DNA from: Streptococcus agalactiae ATCC 13813
Lineage (GTDB): Bacteria; Bacillota; Bacilli; Lactobacillales; Streptococcaceae
Direction: 5' to 3'
Assembly: GCF_000186445.1 (NCBI RefSeq)
Contig: NZ_GL636070.1
Coordinates: 864,984 to 926,586, forward strand
DNA length: 61,603 nt
Below are positions 9,478 through 18,110 of the stretch, piece by piece. The number at the start of each line of letters is the position of its first letter. Position 1 is the first letter of the stretch. The notes beneath the pieces were generated by a model, which saw only the letters and a list, made by a program, of their open reading frames with translations, was not told where the DNA came from and made no database searches. Both the position numbers and the translations under genes were made by a program.

Positions 9478-10401
9478 ATGTTAGTTTATATTGCTGGTTC
9501 AGGCGCTATGGGATGTCGTTTTGGATATCAAATTTCTAAAACAAATCATGATGTTATTTTACTTGATAATTGGGCAGACCATATTATGGCTATTAAAGAA
9601 AATGGCTTGAAGGTAACAGGTGATACAGAGGACCTTGTTAAACTTCCTATCATGAAGCCAACTGATGCGACAGAAGAAGCAGATTTAATTATTTTGTTTA
9701 CTAAAGCAATGCAGTTGCCAAATATGCTTCAAGATATTAAAAAAATTATTGGTAAGAAAACAAAGGTCTTATGTCTTTTAAATGGATTAGGACATGAAGA
9801 TGTCATTCGTCAATATATCCCTGAACACAATATTTTGATGGGAGTAACAGTTTGGACTGCAGGGTTGAAAGGACCAGGACATGCTCATCTGGAGGGAGTT
9901 GGTTCTGTAAATCTTCAAAGTATCGACCCTAACAATCAAGAAGCAGGTCATCGCGTTACTGAATTACTTAATGAAGCAAAATTACAGGCTACTTATGACG
10001 AAAATGTTTTGCCAAATATTTGGAGAAAAGCTTGTGTTAACGGAACGATGAATTCAACTTGTGCCTTGCTAGATTGTACAATTGGTCAATTATTTGCTAG
10101 TGAAGACGGCGTAAATATGGTACATGAAATTATCCATGAATTTGTTACTGTTGGAAAAGCAGAAGGGGTAGAGCTTGATGAAGAAGAAATAACAAAGTAT
10201 GTTATGGATACATCTGTTAAAGCAGCCCATCATTACCCTTCAATGCATCAAGACTTAGTTCAAAATCAGCGCTTAACTGAAATTGATTTCTTAAATGGCG
10301 CAGTGAATAAAAAAGGTGAAAACCTAGGCATTGATACACCTTACTGTCGATTAATCACACAATTAATTCACACTAAAGAAAATGTACTTAGCATAAAATA
10401 A
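9478..10401 (+). CDS. Ketopantoate reductase family protein (ApbA/PanE-like)
   Basis: A 307-residue NADPH-dependent reductase. The Rossmann glycine motif GSGAMG occurs at residues 7-12. The C-terminal helical domain holds the catalytic lysine region NIWRKACVNGTMN. Classical PanE reduces 2-dehydropantoate to pantoate. No panB or panC is beside it, and family members in streptococci may reduce other 2-keto acids, so the substrate is left open. It has a GGAGG site and is coupled to the PfoR-like gene. Confidence 0.8.
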   Translation: MLVYIAGSGAMGCRFGYQISKTNHDVILLDNWADHIMAIKENGLKVTGDTEDLVKLPIMKPTDATEEADLIILFTKAMQLPNMLQDIKKIIGKKTKVLCLLNGLGHEDVIRQYIPEHNILMGVTVWTAGLKGPGHAHLEGVGSVNLQSIDPNNQEAGHRVTELLNEAKLQATYDENVLPNIWRKACVNGTMNSTCALLDCTIGQLFASEDGVNMVHEIIHEFVTVGKAEGVELDEEEITKYVMDTSVKAAHHYPSMHQDLVQNQRLTEIDFLNGAVNKKGENLGIDTPYCRLITQLIHTKENVLSIK

Positions 10402-10406
10402 TAATC

Positions 10407-10433
10407 AACCGGGTGGATAGTGCCCGGTTTTTT
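10407..10433 (+). terminator. Terminator after the PfoR-like/reductase operon
   Basis: Arms AACCGGG and CCCGGTT flank a 9-nt loop and are followed by TTTTTT. Confidence 0.9.
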
Positions 10434-10526
10434 GATATGCTTAATGATAATGATTTTGTTATACTAAGAATAATAAGAGTTGGGTATTTTTTTCGAGAAG
10501 TATTTACAGTATGAAATATTACGTTT

Positions 10527-10580
10527 ATGTTACAAATATTTCTAAAAGATGTTTACATGTTACAAAAAGGATATTATAAT
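10527..10580 (+). promoter_or_regulatory. bsp promoter with two ATGTTACAAA direct repeats
   Basis: TTTACA (10552-10557), a 17-bp spacer and TATAAT (10575-10580) form the promoter. ATGTTACAAA occurs at 10527-10536 and again at 10557-10566, a 30-bp period (about three helical turns). The second copy overlaps the end of the -35, which suggests a same-face regulator site. The regulator is not identified. Confidence 0.55.
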
Positions 10581-10612
10581 AGTAGTGTAAATAAATAAGG
10601 AAGTAGGTGTTT

Positions 10613-12247
10613 ATGATGAAAAAAGGACAAGTAAATGATACTAAGCAATCTTACTCTCTACGTAAATATAAATTTGGTTTAGCCTCAGTAATTTTAGGAT
10701 CATTCATAATGGTCACAAGTCCTGTTTTTGCGGATCAAACTACATCGGTTCAAGTTAATAATCAAACAGGCACTAGTGTGGATGCTCATAATTCTTCCAA
10801 TGAGACAGGTGCGTCAAGTGTGATTACTTCCAATAATGATAGTGTTCAAGCGTCTGATAAAGTTGTAAATAGTCAAAATACGGCAACAAAGGACATTACT
10901 ACTCCTTTAGTAGAGACAAAGCCAATGGTGGAAAAAACATTACCTGAACAAGGGAATTATGTTTATAGCAAAGAAACCGAGGTGAAAAATACACCTTCAA
11001 AATCAGCCCCAGTAGCTTTCTATGCAAAGAAAGGTGATAAAGTTTTCTATGACCAAGTATTTAATAAAGATAATGTGAAATGGATTTCATATAAGTCATT
11101 TGGTGGCGTACGTCGATACGCAGCTATTGAGTCACTAAATCCATCAGGAGGTTCAGAGACTAAAGCACCTACTCCTGTAACAAATTCAGGAAGCAATAAT
11201 CAAGAGAAAATAGCAACGCAAGGAAATTATACATTTTCACATAAAGTAGAAGTAAAAAATGAAGCTAAGGTAGCGAGTCCAACTCAATTTACATTGGACA
11301 AAGGAGACAGAATTTTTTACGACCAAATACTAACTACTGAAGGAAATCAGTGGTTATCTTATAAATCATTCAATGGTGTTCGTCGTTTTGTTTTGTTAGG
11401 TAAAGCATCTTCAGTAGAAAAAACTGAAGATAAAGAAAAAGTGTCTCCTCAACCACAAGCCCGTATTACTAAAACTGGTAGACTGACTATTTCTAACGAA
11501 ACAACTACAGGTTTTGATATTTTAATTACGAATATTAAAGATGATAACGGTATCGCTGCTGTTAAGGTACCGGTTTGGACTGAACAAGGAGGGCAAGATG
11601 ATATTAAATGGTATACAGCTGTAACTACTGGGGATGGCAACTACAAAGTAGTTGTATCATTTGCTGACCATAAGAATGAGAAGGGTCTTTATAATATTCA
11701 TTTATACTACCAAGAAGCTAGTGGGACACTTGTAGGTGTAACAGGAACTAAAGTGACAGTAGCTGGAACTAATTCTTCTCAAGAACCTATTGAAAATGGT
11801 TTAGCAAAGACCGGTGTTTATAATATTATCGGAAGTACTGAAGTAAAAAATGAAGCTAAAATATCAAGTCAGACCCAATTTACTTTAGAAAAAGGTGACA
11901 AAATAAATTATGATCAAGTATTGACAGCAGATGGTTACCAGTGGATTTCTTACAAATCTTATAGTGGTGTTCGTCGCTATATTCCTGTGAAAAAGCTAAC
12001 TACAAGTAGTGAAAAAGCGAAAGATGAGGCGACTAAACCGACTAGTTATCCCAACTTACCTAAAACAGGTACCTATACATTTACTAAAACTGTAGATGTG
12101 AAAAGTCAACCTAAAGTATCAAGTCCAGTGGAATTTAATTTTCAAAAGGGTGAAAAAATACATTATGATCAAGTGTTAGTAGTAGATGGTCATCAGTGGA
12201 TTTCATACAAGAGTTATTCCGGTATTCGTCGCTACATTGAAATTTAA
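10613..12247 (+). CDS. bsp: Secreted SH3b-repeat protein Bsp
   Basis: A 544-residue secreted protein. A YSIRK-like signal (YSLRKYKFGLASVILGSF) is cleaved near SPVFADQ. A Ser/Thr/Asn-rich linker follows, then four SH3b-like repeats of about 60 residues (roughly 112-172, 201-263, 396-459 and 481-544), each ending in a WISYKS..GVRRY-type motif. Between repeats 2 and 3 lies one GBS_Bsp-like domain (about 289-383). There is no LPXTG, so it is released or held by wall binding. It matches the GBS protein Bsp, reported to influence cell shape. ATG 10613 is chosen over an in-frame GTG at 10607, which lies inside the AGGAAG-containing leader. Neighbouring repeats vary in sequence, so they are old duplications. 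Confidence 0.85.
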   Translation: MMKKGQVNDTKQSYSLRKYKFGLASVILGSFIMVTSPVFADQTTSVQVNNQTGTSVDAHNSSNETGASSVITSNNDSVQASDKVVNSQNTATKDITTPLVETKPMVEKTLPEQGNYVYSKETEVKNTPSKSAPVAFYAKKGDKVFYDQVFNKDNVKWISYKSFGGVRRYAAIESLNPSGGSETKAPTPVTNSGSNNQEKIATQGNYTFSHKVEVKNEAKVASPTQFTLDKGDRIFYDQILTTEGNQWLSYKSFNGVRRFVLLGKASSVEKTEDKEKVSPQPQARITKTGRLTISNETTTGFDILITNIKDDNGIAAVKVPVWTEQGGQDDIKWYTAVTTGDGNYKVVVSFADHKNEKGLYNIHLYYQEASGTLVGVTGTKVTVAGTNSSQEPIENGLAKTGVYNIIGSTEVKNEAKISSQTQFTLEKGDKINYDQVLTADGYQWISYKSYSGVRRYIPVKKLTTSSEKAKDEATKPTSYPNLPKTGTYTFTKTVDVKSQPKVSSPVEFNFQKGEKIHYDQVLVVDGHQWISYKSYSGIRRYIEI

Positions 12248-12274
12248 AGCTAAATCTTTTTAGATTTAGCTTTA
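12246..12274 (+). terminator. Terminator after bsp
   Basis: Arms AAAGCTAAATC and GATTTAGCTTT form a long A/T-flanked hairpin directly after the stop codon, so bsp is a single-gene unit. Confidence 0.8.
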
Positions 12275-12390
12275 CTAATATTATGTGTGTTGGAAAAAAC
12301 AGTGGAGATTTACGTCAAAATTATATTATTTGGATAGTATCGAATAGATAGAATGTGGAGAAAAGTAGGAAATAGTTAAGAAAGGTATTT

Positions 12391-13626
12391 ATGACGCTTC
12401 GAGAATTAACAATAGAAGAATTTAAAGAACATTCAGGAAATTATGATTCACAATCATTTTTACAAACACCTGAGATGGCTAAACTTTTAGAAAAACGCGG
12501 CTATGATGTTAGGTATTTGGGATATCAAGTAGAAAATAAACTAGAGATAATCAGTTTATCTTATATTATGCCAGTCACTGGTGGTTTTCAAATGAAAATT
12601 GATTCAGGACCAGTTCATTCAAATTCTAAGTATCTAAAACAATTTTATAAAGCATTACAAGGCTATGCCAAATCCAACGGTGTTCTAGAATTAATAGTTG
12701 AGCCTTATGATGATTACCAATTATTCACTAGTTCGGGAGTTCCTAGTAATCAGGGAAATGATAATCTGATTGAAGATTTTACCAGTTCAGGTTATCACCA
12801 TGATGGTTTAACAACTGGTTTTACTGGTAAATATTTATCTTGGCACTATGTTAAAAATTTAGAAGGTGTCACTTCTGAAACGTTACTATCTTCATTCTCT
12901 AAGACAGGACGACCTTTGGTTAAGAAAGCAATGTCTTTTGGAATCAAGGTTCGCGTTCTTAAACGTGATGAGCTACATTTATTTAAAGAGATAACAACTT
13001 CTACGTCAAATAGACGTGATTATATGGATAAGTCCTTAGATTATTATCAAGATTTTTACGATAGCTTTGAAGGTAAGGCTGAATTTGTGATTGCCACTTT
13101 AAATTTTAGAGAATACGACCATAACTTGCAAATAAAAGCTGAAGCATTGGAAAATAAGCTTAAATTGCTTGATGAACGTTTTAGGGAAAATGCAGACTCT
13201 CCTAAGTATCATAGACAACGCTCTGAAATAGTTAATCAACTGGCTAGTTTTGAAACACGTCGACAAGAAGTTCAGTCATTTATTCAAAAGTATGATAACC
13301 AAGACGTTGTTTTAGCTGGTAGTCTATTTGTTTATAGTCTTAAGGAGACAGTTTATTTCTTTTCAGGATCCTACACAGAATTTAATAAATTTTATGCACC
13401 AGCAGTTCTTCAGGAATATGTTATGCAAGAGGCTCTCAAAAGAGGTTCTACTTTCTATAACCTCCTAGGTATTCAGGGGACTTTTGATGGTTCAGATAGT
13501 ATTCTTCGATTTAAACAGAATTTTAATGGTTATATCATTCGTAAAACGGGAACTTTTAACTATTATCCAAGTCCTTTTAAATACAAAGGAATACAGCTTC
13601 TTAAAAAGGTTTTGAAGAGAAATTAA
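12391..13626 (+). CDS. FemAB/MurM-family peptidoglycan branching aminoacyltransferase
   Basis: A 411-residue FemX/FemAB-type protein with two GNAT-like lobes interrupted by a coiled-coil arm (about residues 235-295, rich in E, K, L and R). The C-terminal lobe includes FSGSYTEFNKFYAPAVLQEY and LLGIQGTFDGSDSI, typical of MurM/MurN proteins. These transfer Ala or Ser from tRNA to the lysine side chain of lipid II to build cross-bridges. Whether this adds the first or second residue cannot be told. It is monocistronic between two terminators and next to bsp, another cell-wall gene. Confidence 0.85.
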   Translation: MTLRELTIEEFKEHSGNYDSQSFLQTPEMAKLLEKRGYDVRYLGYQVENKLEIISLSYIMPVTGGFQMKIDSGPVHSNSKYLKQFYKALQGYAKSNGVLELIVEPYDDYQLFTSSGVPSNQGNDNLIEDFTSSGYHHDGLTTGFTGKYLSWHYVKNLEGVTSETLLSSFSKTGRPLVKKAMSFGIKVRVLKRDELHLFKEITTSTSNRRDYMDKSLDYYQDFYDSFEGKAEFVIATLNFREYDHNLQIKAEALENKLKLLDERFRENADSPKYHRQRSEIVNQLASFETRRQEVQSFIQKYDNQDVVLAGSLFVYSLKETVYFFSGSYTEFNKFYAPAVLQEYVMQEALKRGSTFYNLLGIQGTFDGSDSILRFKQNFNGYIIRKTGTFNYYPSPFKYKGIQLLKKVLKRN

Positions 13627-13636
13627 AGTATTTGTA

Positions 13637-13664
13637 AAAGCTAATCTTTAGATTAGGCTTTTTT
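13637..13664 (+). terminator. Terminator after the FemAB gene
   Basis: AAGCTAATC and GATTAGGCTT pair with one bulge and are followed by TTTTTT. Confidence 0.75.
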
Positions 13665-13694
13665 AGTTTATTGATAGTTTTTGGAAGAAAATGC

Positions 13695-13722
13695 TTGACA
13701 TTGAAAGAAAAAGAGATATAAT
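13695..13722 (+). promoter_or_regulatory. Promoter of the fru operon
   Basis: TTGACA (13695-13700), a 16-bp spacer and TATAAT (13717-13722). A cre-like site follows directly. Confidence 0.8.
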
Positions 13723-13727
13723 TAAAT

Positions 13728-13741
13728 TGCAAACGATTTCA
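13728..13741 (+). promoter_or_regulatory. cre-like site (CcpA operator) of the fru operon
   Basis: TGCAAACGATTTCA matches the cre consensus TGWNANCGNTNWCA at all but one defined position. It lies 5 bp downstream of the -10, over the expected transcription start. CcpA bound here would block initiation, so carbon catabolite repression of fructose use is predicted. Confidence 0.7.
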
Positions 13742-13756
13742 ATTCAAGGAGGGACT

Positions 13757-14500
13757 ATGCTAAAGTCAAAGAGAAAAGAAATTATCTTATCACGACTTGA
13801 GCAAAATAAGAGTGTTACTTTAGATGAATTAACGTCTATCTTAGAGACTTCTGAATCTACAGTTCGCAGGGATTTAGATGAACTTGAATCTGAAGGTTTT
13901 TTAAAAAGGGTGCATGGTGGTGCTGAATTACCATACTCACTTGGCCAGGAATTAAGTAATCAAGAAAAATCTATCAAAAACGTTCAAAAAAAATTGGATA
14001 TTGCTAGACAAACTGCAAAGCTGATAGCAAAGCAAGATGTTATATTTATTGATGCCGGAACTACGACAGAATTATTAATTGATTTTCTCCCTCACGAGCA
14101 ATTAACGGTGGTGACGAATTCTATTCATCATGCTGCAAAGTTAGTTGATAGAGGGATAAAAACAATCATTATCGGAGGAGCGGTTAAGCGTTCAACAGAT
14201 GCTAGTATTGGCCAGGTAGCCATTAATCAGATTAGGCAGATAACGGTTGATAAAGCTTTTCTGGGGATGAATGGTATAGATGAAGTTTATTTAACTACAC
14301 CAGATTTAGAAGAAGCTGCTATTAAAGAAGCTATTATTAATAATAGTCAACAAACCTTTATTCTAATGGATTCATCTAAAATTGGACAAGTTACATTTGC
14401 TAAAGTGAAAGAGATAAATGACATTAATTTAGTAACTAATAAGACTGATTCAGAACTTATGACAATAATAAAAGAGAAAATGAAGGTGATTCAAGTATGA
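13757..14500 (+). CDS. fruR: DeoR-family fructose operon repressor FruR
   Basis: A 247-residue DeoR-type regulator. An N-terminal winged helix (about residues 1-57, with TSESTVRRDLDELESEG as recognition region) precedes a C-terminal sugar-phosphate sensor domain (FIDAGTTTELL). ATG 13757 with AAGGAGGG is chosen; the frame is open further upstream but that would overlap the promoter. It is first in the fruR-fruK-fruA operon, with a 4-nt overlap to fruK. By family analogy it is relieved by fructose-1-phosphate. Confidence 0.9.
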   Translation: MLKSKRKEIILSRLEQNKSVTLDELTSILETSESTVRRDLDELESEGFLKRVHGGAELPYSLGQELSNQEKSIKNVQKKLDIARQTAKLIAKQDVIFIDAGTTTELLIDFLPHEQLTVVTNSIHHAAKLVDRGIKTIIIGGAVKRSTDASIGQVAINQIRQITVDKAFLGMNGIDEVYLTTPDLEEAAIKEAIINNSQQTFILMDSSKIGQVTFAKVKEINDINLVTNKTDSELMTIIKEKMKVIQV

Positions 14501-15408
14501 TTTATACAGTAACATTAAATCCATCGATTGATTTTATTGTTCGTCTAGATACACTATTGTTGGGTAGTGTTAACCGTATGACTAGCGATGATAAATATGT
14601 AGGTGGTAAAGGAATTAATGTTAGTCGCATATTAAAACGCTTAAAAATTGACAATACTGCTACAGGTTTTATCGGTGGATTTACAGGACGTTTTGTTGAA
14701 GATGGACTTGTATCAGAAGGTATCAAAACTGACTTTGTTTCTGTTAATGAAGATACACGTATCAACGTTAAAGTAAAAGCAAAAATTGAAACTGAAATCA
14801 ATGGCGGGGGTCCTAGGATAACAAATGAGCAACTTCATCGTCTAGAGACACTTCTTTCGAGACTAACACCTGAGGACACAGTAGTTTTCGCAGGTTCAGC
14901 ACCAGCTAGCCTTGGGAATAAGGTCTATAATACATTGATTCCAATTGCTAAAAAGACAGGAGCGGAAGTTGTTTGCGATTTTGAAGGTCAGACACTTTTA
15001 GACGCTCTTGCTTATCAGCCTCTTTTAGTAAAACCGAATAACCATGAATTAGCAGATATTTTTGGCGTAGAGCTAGAAGGTTTGCCTGATATCGAAAAAT
15101 ATGCACATAAGATTCTAGATAAGGGAGCTAAGAATGTTATCGTTTCTATGGCAGGGGATGGTGCATTGTTAGTAACTCCAGAAGCTTCATATTTTGCAAA
15201 ACCGATTAAGGGTGAAGTGAAAAATTCCGTTGGGGCTGGTGATTCAATGGTAGCTGGCTTTACAGGAGAATTTGTTAAGTCAAAAAATCCAGTAGAAGCA
15301 CTAAAATGGGGCGTAGCTTGTGGTACGGCAACCACTTTCTCAGATGATTTAGCAACAGCTGAGTTTATCCAAGATATTTATAATAAAGTTGAGGTAGAAA
15401 AATTATGA
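14497..15408 (+). CDS. fruK: 1-phosphofructokinase
   Basis: A 303-residue PfkB-family kinase that converts fructose-1-phosphate to fructose-1,6-bisphosphate. The N-terminal substrate motif GGKGINVSRIL is present. The C-terminal signature GAGDSMVAGF contains the catalytic aspartate near residue 249. It overlaps fruR by 4 nt and fruA by 4 nt (ATGA junctions). The operon partner FruA supplies its substrate during uptake. Confidence 0.95.
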   Translation: MIYTVTLNPSIDFIVRLDTLLLGSVNRMTSDDKYVGGKGINVSRILKRLKIDNTATGFIGGFTGRFVEDGLVSEGIKTDFVSVNEDTRINVKVKAKIETEINGGGPRITNEQLHRLETLLSRLTPEDTVVFAGSAPASLGNKVYNTLIPIAKKTGAEVVCDFEGQTLLDALAYQPLLVKPNNHELADIFGVELEGLPDIEKYAHKILDKGAKNVIVSMAGDGALLVTPEASYFAKPIKGEVKNSVGAGDSMVAGFTGEFVKSKNPVEALKWGVACGTATTFSDDLATAEFIQDIYNKVEVEKL

Positions 15409-17369
15409 AAATCCAAGACCTACTAAAAAAAGAAGTTATGATTATGGATTTAAAAGCAACCAGTAAAGAGGCTGCAATTGATGAAATGATTACAAAATTA
15501 GTTGACACAGGTGTTGTGACAAACTTTGCTATTTTTAAAGATGGTATCATGAAGCGTGAGGCACAAACATCAACTGGATTAGGTGATGGTATCGCTATGC
15601 CACATAGTAAAAATGCTGCCGTTAAAGAAGCTACTGTCCTTTTTGCAAAATCTGCATCAGGTGTTGATTACGAAGCACTTGATGGACAGCCAACTGATTT
15701 ATTCTTTATGATTGCTGCGCCAGATGGTGCTAATGATACGCATTTAGCTGCCTTGGCAGAACTATCTAAATATCTTTTAAAAGAAGGGTTCGCTGATCAA
15801 TTACGTCAAGCAAAAACGCCAGATGACATTATTGCTACTTTTGATAGTAATAGCATTTCTCAAGAAACAGTAGCTCCACAAACAGTACAATCAACAAATA
15901 AAGGTTCAGATTATATTGTTGCAGTAACAGCTTGCACTACGGGAATTGCCCACACGTATATGGCAGAAGAAGCTTTAAAGAAAAAAGCAGCTGAAATGGG
16001 TGTAGGTATTAAAGTTGAAACAAATGGCGCTTCTGGTGTAGGAAATAAGTTGACTTCAAGTGATATTGCAAGGGCTAAGGGTGTTATTATTGCAGCAGAT
16101 AAGGCTGTAGAGATGGATCGTTTTGATGGCAAACCTTTGGTATCACGTCCGGTAGCTGATGGTATTAAAAAAAGTGAAGACTTAATTAACATTATTCTCG
16201 ATAATAAGGCACAAACCTATCATGCAAAAAATCAAAATGATAAACAATCAGGTGAATCTGATGGAAAATCAGGCTTAGGCTCTGCTTTTTATAAACACCT
16301 TATGGGTGGTGTATCACAAATGTTACCATTCGTTATTGGTGGCGGTATTATGATTGCGATTGCTTTCCTTTTTGATAACATGCTTGGTGTACCAAAAGAC
16401 CAATTAAGTAATTTAGGTTCATATCATGAAATTGCAGCCTTATTCAAAAATATCGGTGGCGCAGCATTTGCATTTATGTTACCAGTATTGGCAGGTTATA
16501 TCGCTTATTCAATAGCTGAAAAACCAGGACTAGTAGCTGGCTTCGTAGCTGGTTCAATTGCATCAAGTGGACTGGCATTCGGTAAAGTACCTTTTGCAGA
16601 AGGTGGGAAAGCAACCTTAGCATTAGCAGGTGTGCCATCAGGTTTCTTAGGGGCTTTAGTAGGTGGTTTCTTAGCTGGTGGAGTTATCCTACTACTTAGA
16701 AAATTACTTTCAGGTCTCCCAAAATCGCTTGAAGGTATTAAATCAATTCTTTTATACCCATTGTTAGGTGTTTTGATTACAGGTTTCTTGATGTTGCTCG
16801 TAAACATTCCAATGGCAGCTATCAACACAGCTCTTAACACTTTCTTACAAGGTTTATCTGGTAGTTCAGCAGTCTTGATGGGCTTACTAGTCGGTGGTAT
16901 GATGGCTGTAGATATGGGTGGGCCTGTTAATAAAGCAGCTTATGTTTTTGGTACAGGTACTCTTGCAGCAACTGTTGCAAATGGCGGCTCTGTTGTTATG
17001 GCAGCTGTAATGGCTGGAGGAATGGTTCCACCGTTAGCAGTATTTGTGGCAACTTTATTATTTAAAGATAAATTTAATAATGAAGAACGTCAATCTGGTC
17101 TAACAAATATCGTTATGGGGTTATCTTTTATCACTGAAGGTGCTATTCCGTTTGGTGCTGCTGACCCAGCGCGTGCAATCCCTAGCTTTATTGTAGGTTC
17201 AGCCTTAACTGGAGCGCTTGTTGGTTTAGCTGGTATCAAGTTGATGGCTCCTCATGGAGGGATTTTTGTCATCGCATTAACAAGTAATCCTTTACTTTAT
17301 ATTCTATTTATTCTAATTGGAGCGGTAGTCTCAGGTGTACTCTTTGGCTTGTTCCGTAAAACAAAATAG
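15405..17369 (+). CDS. fruA: Fructose PTS transporter, IIABC subunits in one chain
   Basis: A 654-residue membrane transporter that phosphorylates fructose at C1 on entry. The IIA domain (about residues 1-148) has its phosphorylation histidine at H67 in AMPHSKN. The IIB domain (about 170-268) has the active cysteine C177 in ACTTGIAHTYMAE. The IIC domain (about 300-650) has eight to ten membrane helices including GGPVNKAAYVFG. All three domains are complete. It closes the operon, with a terminator at 17403. Confidence 0.95.
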   Translation: MKIQDLLKKEVMIMDLKATSKEAAIDEMITKLVDTGVVTNFAIFKDGIMKREAQTSTGLGDGIAMPHSKNAAVKEATVLFAKSASGVDYEALDGQPTDLFFMIAAPDGANDTHLAALAELSKYLLKEGFADQLRQAKTPDDIIATFDSNSISQETVAPQTVQSTNKGSDYIVAVTACTTGIAHTYMAEEALKKKAAEMGVGIKVETNGASGVGNKLTSSDIARAKGVIIAADKAVEMDRFDGKPLVSRPVADGIKKSEDLINIILDNKAQTYHAKNQNDKQSGESDGKSGLGSAFYKHLMGGVSQMLPFVIGGGIMIAIAFLFDNMLGVPKDQLSNLGSYHEIAALFKNIGGAAFAFMLPVLAGYIAYSIAEKPGLVAGFVAGSIASSGLAFGKVPFAEGGKATLALAGVPSGFLGALVGGFLAGGVILLLRKLLSGLPKSLEGIKSILLYPLLGVLITGFLMLLVNIPMAAINTALNTFLQGLSGSSAVLMGLLVGGMMAVDMGGPVNKAAYVFGTGTLAATVANGGSVVMAAVMAGGMVPPLAVFVATLLFKDKFNNEERQSGLTNIVMGLSFITEGAIPFGAADPARAIPSFIVGSALTGALVGLAGIKLMAPHGGIFVIALTSNPLLYILFILIGAVVSGVLFGLFRKTK

Positions 17370-17402
17370 TTAATCTCAACTTATCCAAATTTACATTGAA
17401 TA

Positions 17403-17446
17403 AAAGGTGAATAAACTATCGTTATTGGGTCTATTCGCCTTTTTAT
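17403..17446 (+). terminator. Terminator after fruA
   Basis: Arms AAAGGTGAATA and TATTCGCCTTT (one G-U pair) enclose an 18-nt loop and are followed by TTTTATG. Confidence 0.8.
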
Positions 17447-17558
17447 GTTGTAAAAAGAATGGTAGATTAATCATTAATAATTGCTAATATTTTTTCAATA
17501 GGATATGATTTATTTAAGCAAAAAAATGGATAATATGATTGAGGAAAGGAGGTAAGCA

Positions 17559-18053
17559 ATGATTAAATGGAATGAAAAAGAAACAAAACTAGTTGATACA
17601 AGTTTTTCAATTATGTTGTATCTAAAAACGCTATTTGCAGTCGGACAAGTAGTAGCTGGCGTTTTATTATATTATTTTAAACCTACACAAATAAAACATC
17701 TCCTATTTCTTTTAACTGAAGGTGAAGTTCACAGTGGAATTCATGGTTTTATTTCTGCTCATTTCTTGAAAATAAGCAGTTATATTAATGATTCGGCTAG
17801 TCATTTAGCCGCTATCTATCTATTAATTCATGGCGGTATCAAATTAGTAGCACTTATTTTATTACATAAAGAGAAATTATTTGCTTACCCTTTATCAATT
17901 TTAGTTTTCGTTGGGTTTATCATTTTCCAACTAAGGGAATATTTTTCTAGTCATAGCATTTTAATGATTTTTCTATGTGTATTTGATGTTATCATGATAA
18001 TTTTAACATGGTTAGAATATCAGAAAATGAAATTGAATTTTTCAAAAAGGTGA
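17559..18053 (+). CDS. DUF2127-like integral membrane protein
   Basis: A 164-residue protein with about four membrane helices, near residues 22-40, 84-103, 108-127 and 133-150. Positively charged ends and the spacing of the histidine-containing stretch (HLAAIYLLIHGGIKLVAL) fit the DUF2127 family. Function is unknown. A strong AGGAGG site supports ATG 17559. It stands alone between the fruA terminator and the terminator at 18069. Confidence 0.65.
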   Translation: MIKWNEKETKLVDTSFSIMLYLKTLFAVGQVVAGVLLYYFKPTQIKHLLFLLTEGEVHSGIHGFISAHFLKISSYINDSASHLAAIYLLIHGGIKLVALILLHKEKLFAYPLSILVFVGFIIFQLREYFSSHSILMIFLCVFDVIMIILTWLEYQKMKLNFSKR

Positions 18054-18068
18054 CTTCCCCCATGCCTT

Positions 18069-18097
18069 AGCGCTTGTTTTTATAAGCGCTTTTTTTG
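18069..18097 (+). terminator. Terminator after the DUF2127 gene
   Basis: Arms AGCGCTT and AAGCGCT flank an 8-nt loop and are followed by seven T residues. Confidence 0.9.
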
Positions 18098-18104
18098 CTA
18101 CAAT
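18096..18104 (+). promoter_or_regulatory. Extended -10 that implies a leaderless mRNA
   Basis: TGCTACAAT is an extended -10 ending at 18104. ATG 18111 starts 7 nt later, exactly where transcription should begin, and no ribosome binding site exists. Confidence 0.5.
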
Positions 18105-18110
18105 ATGATT

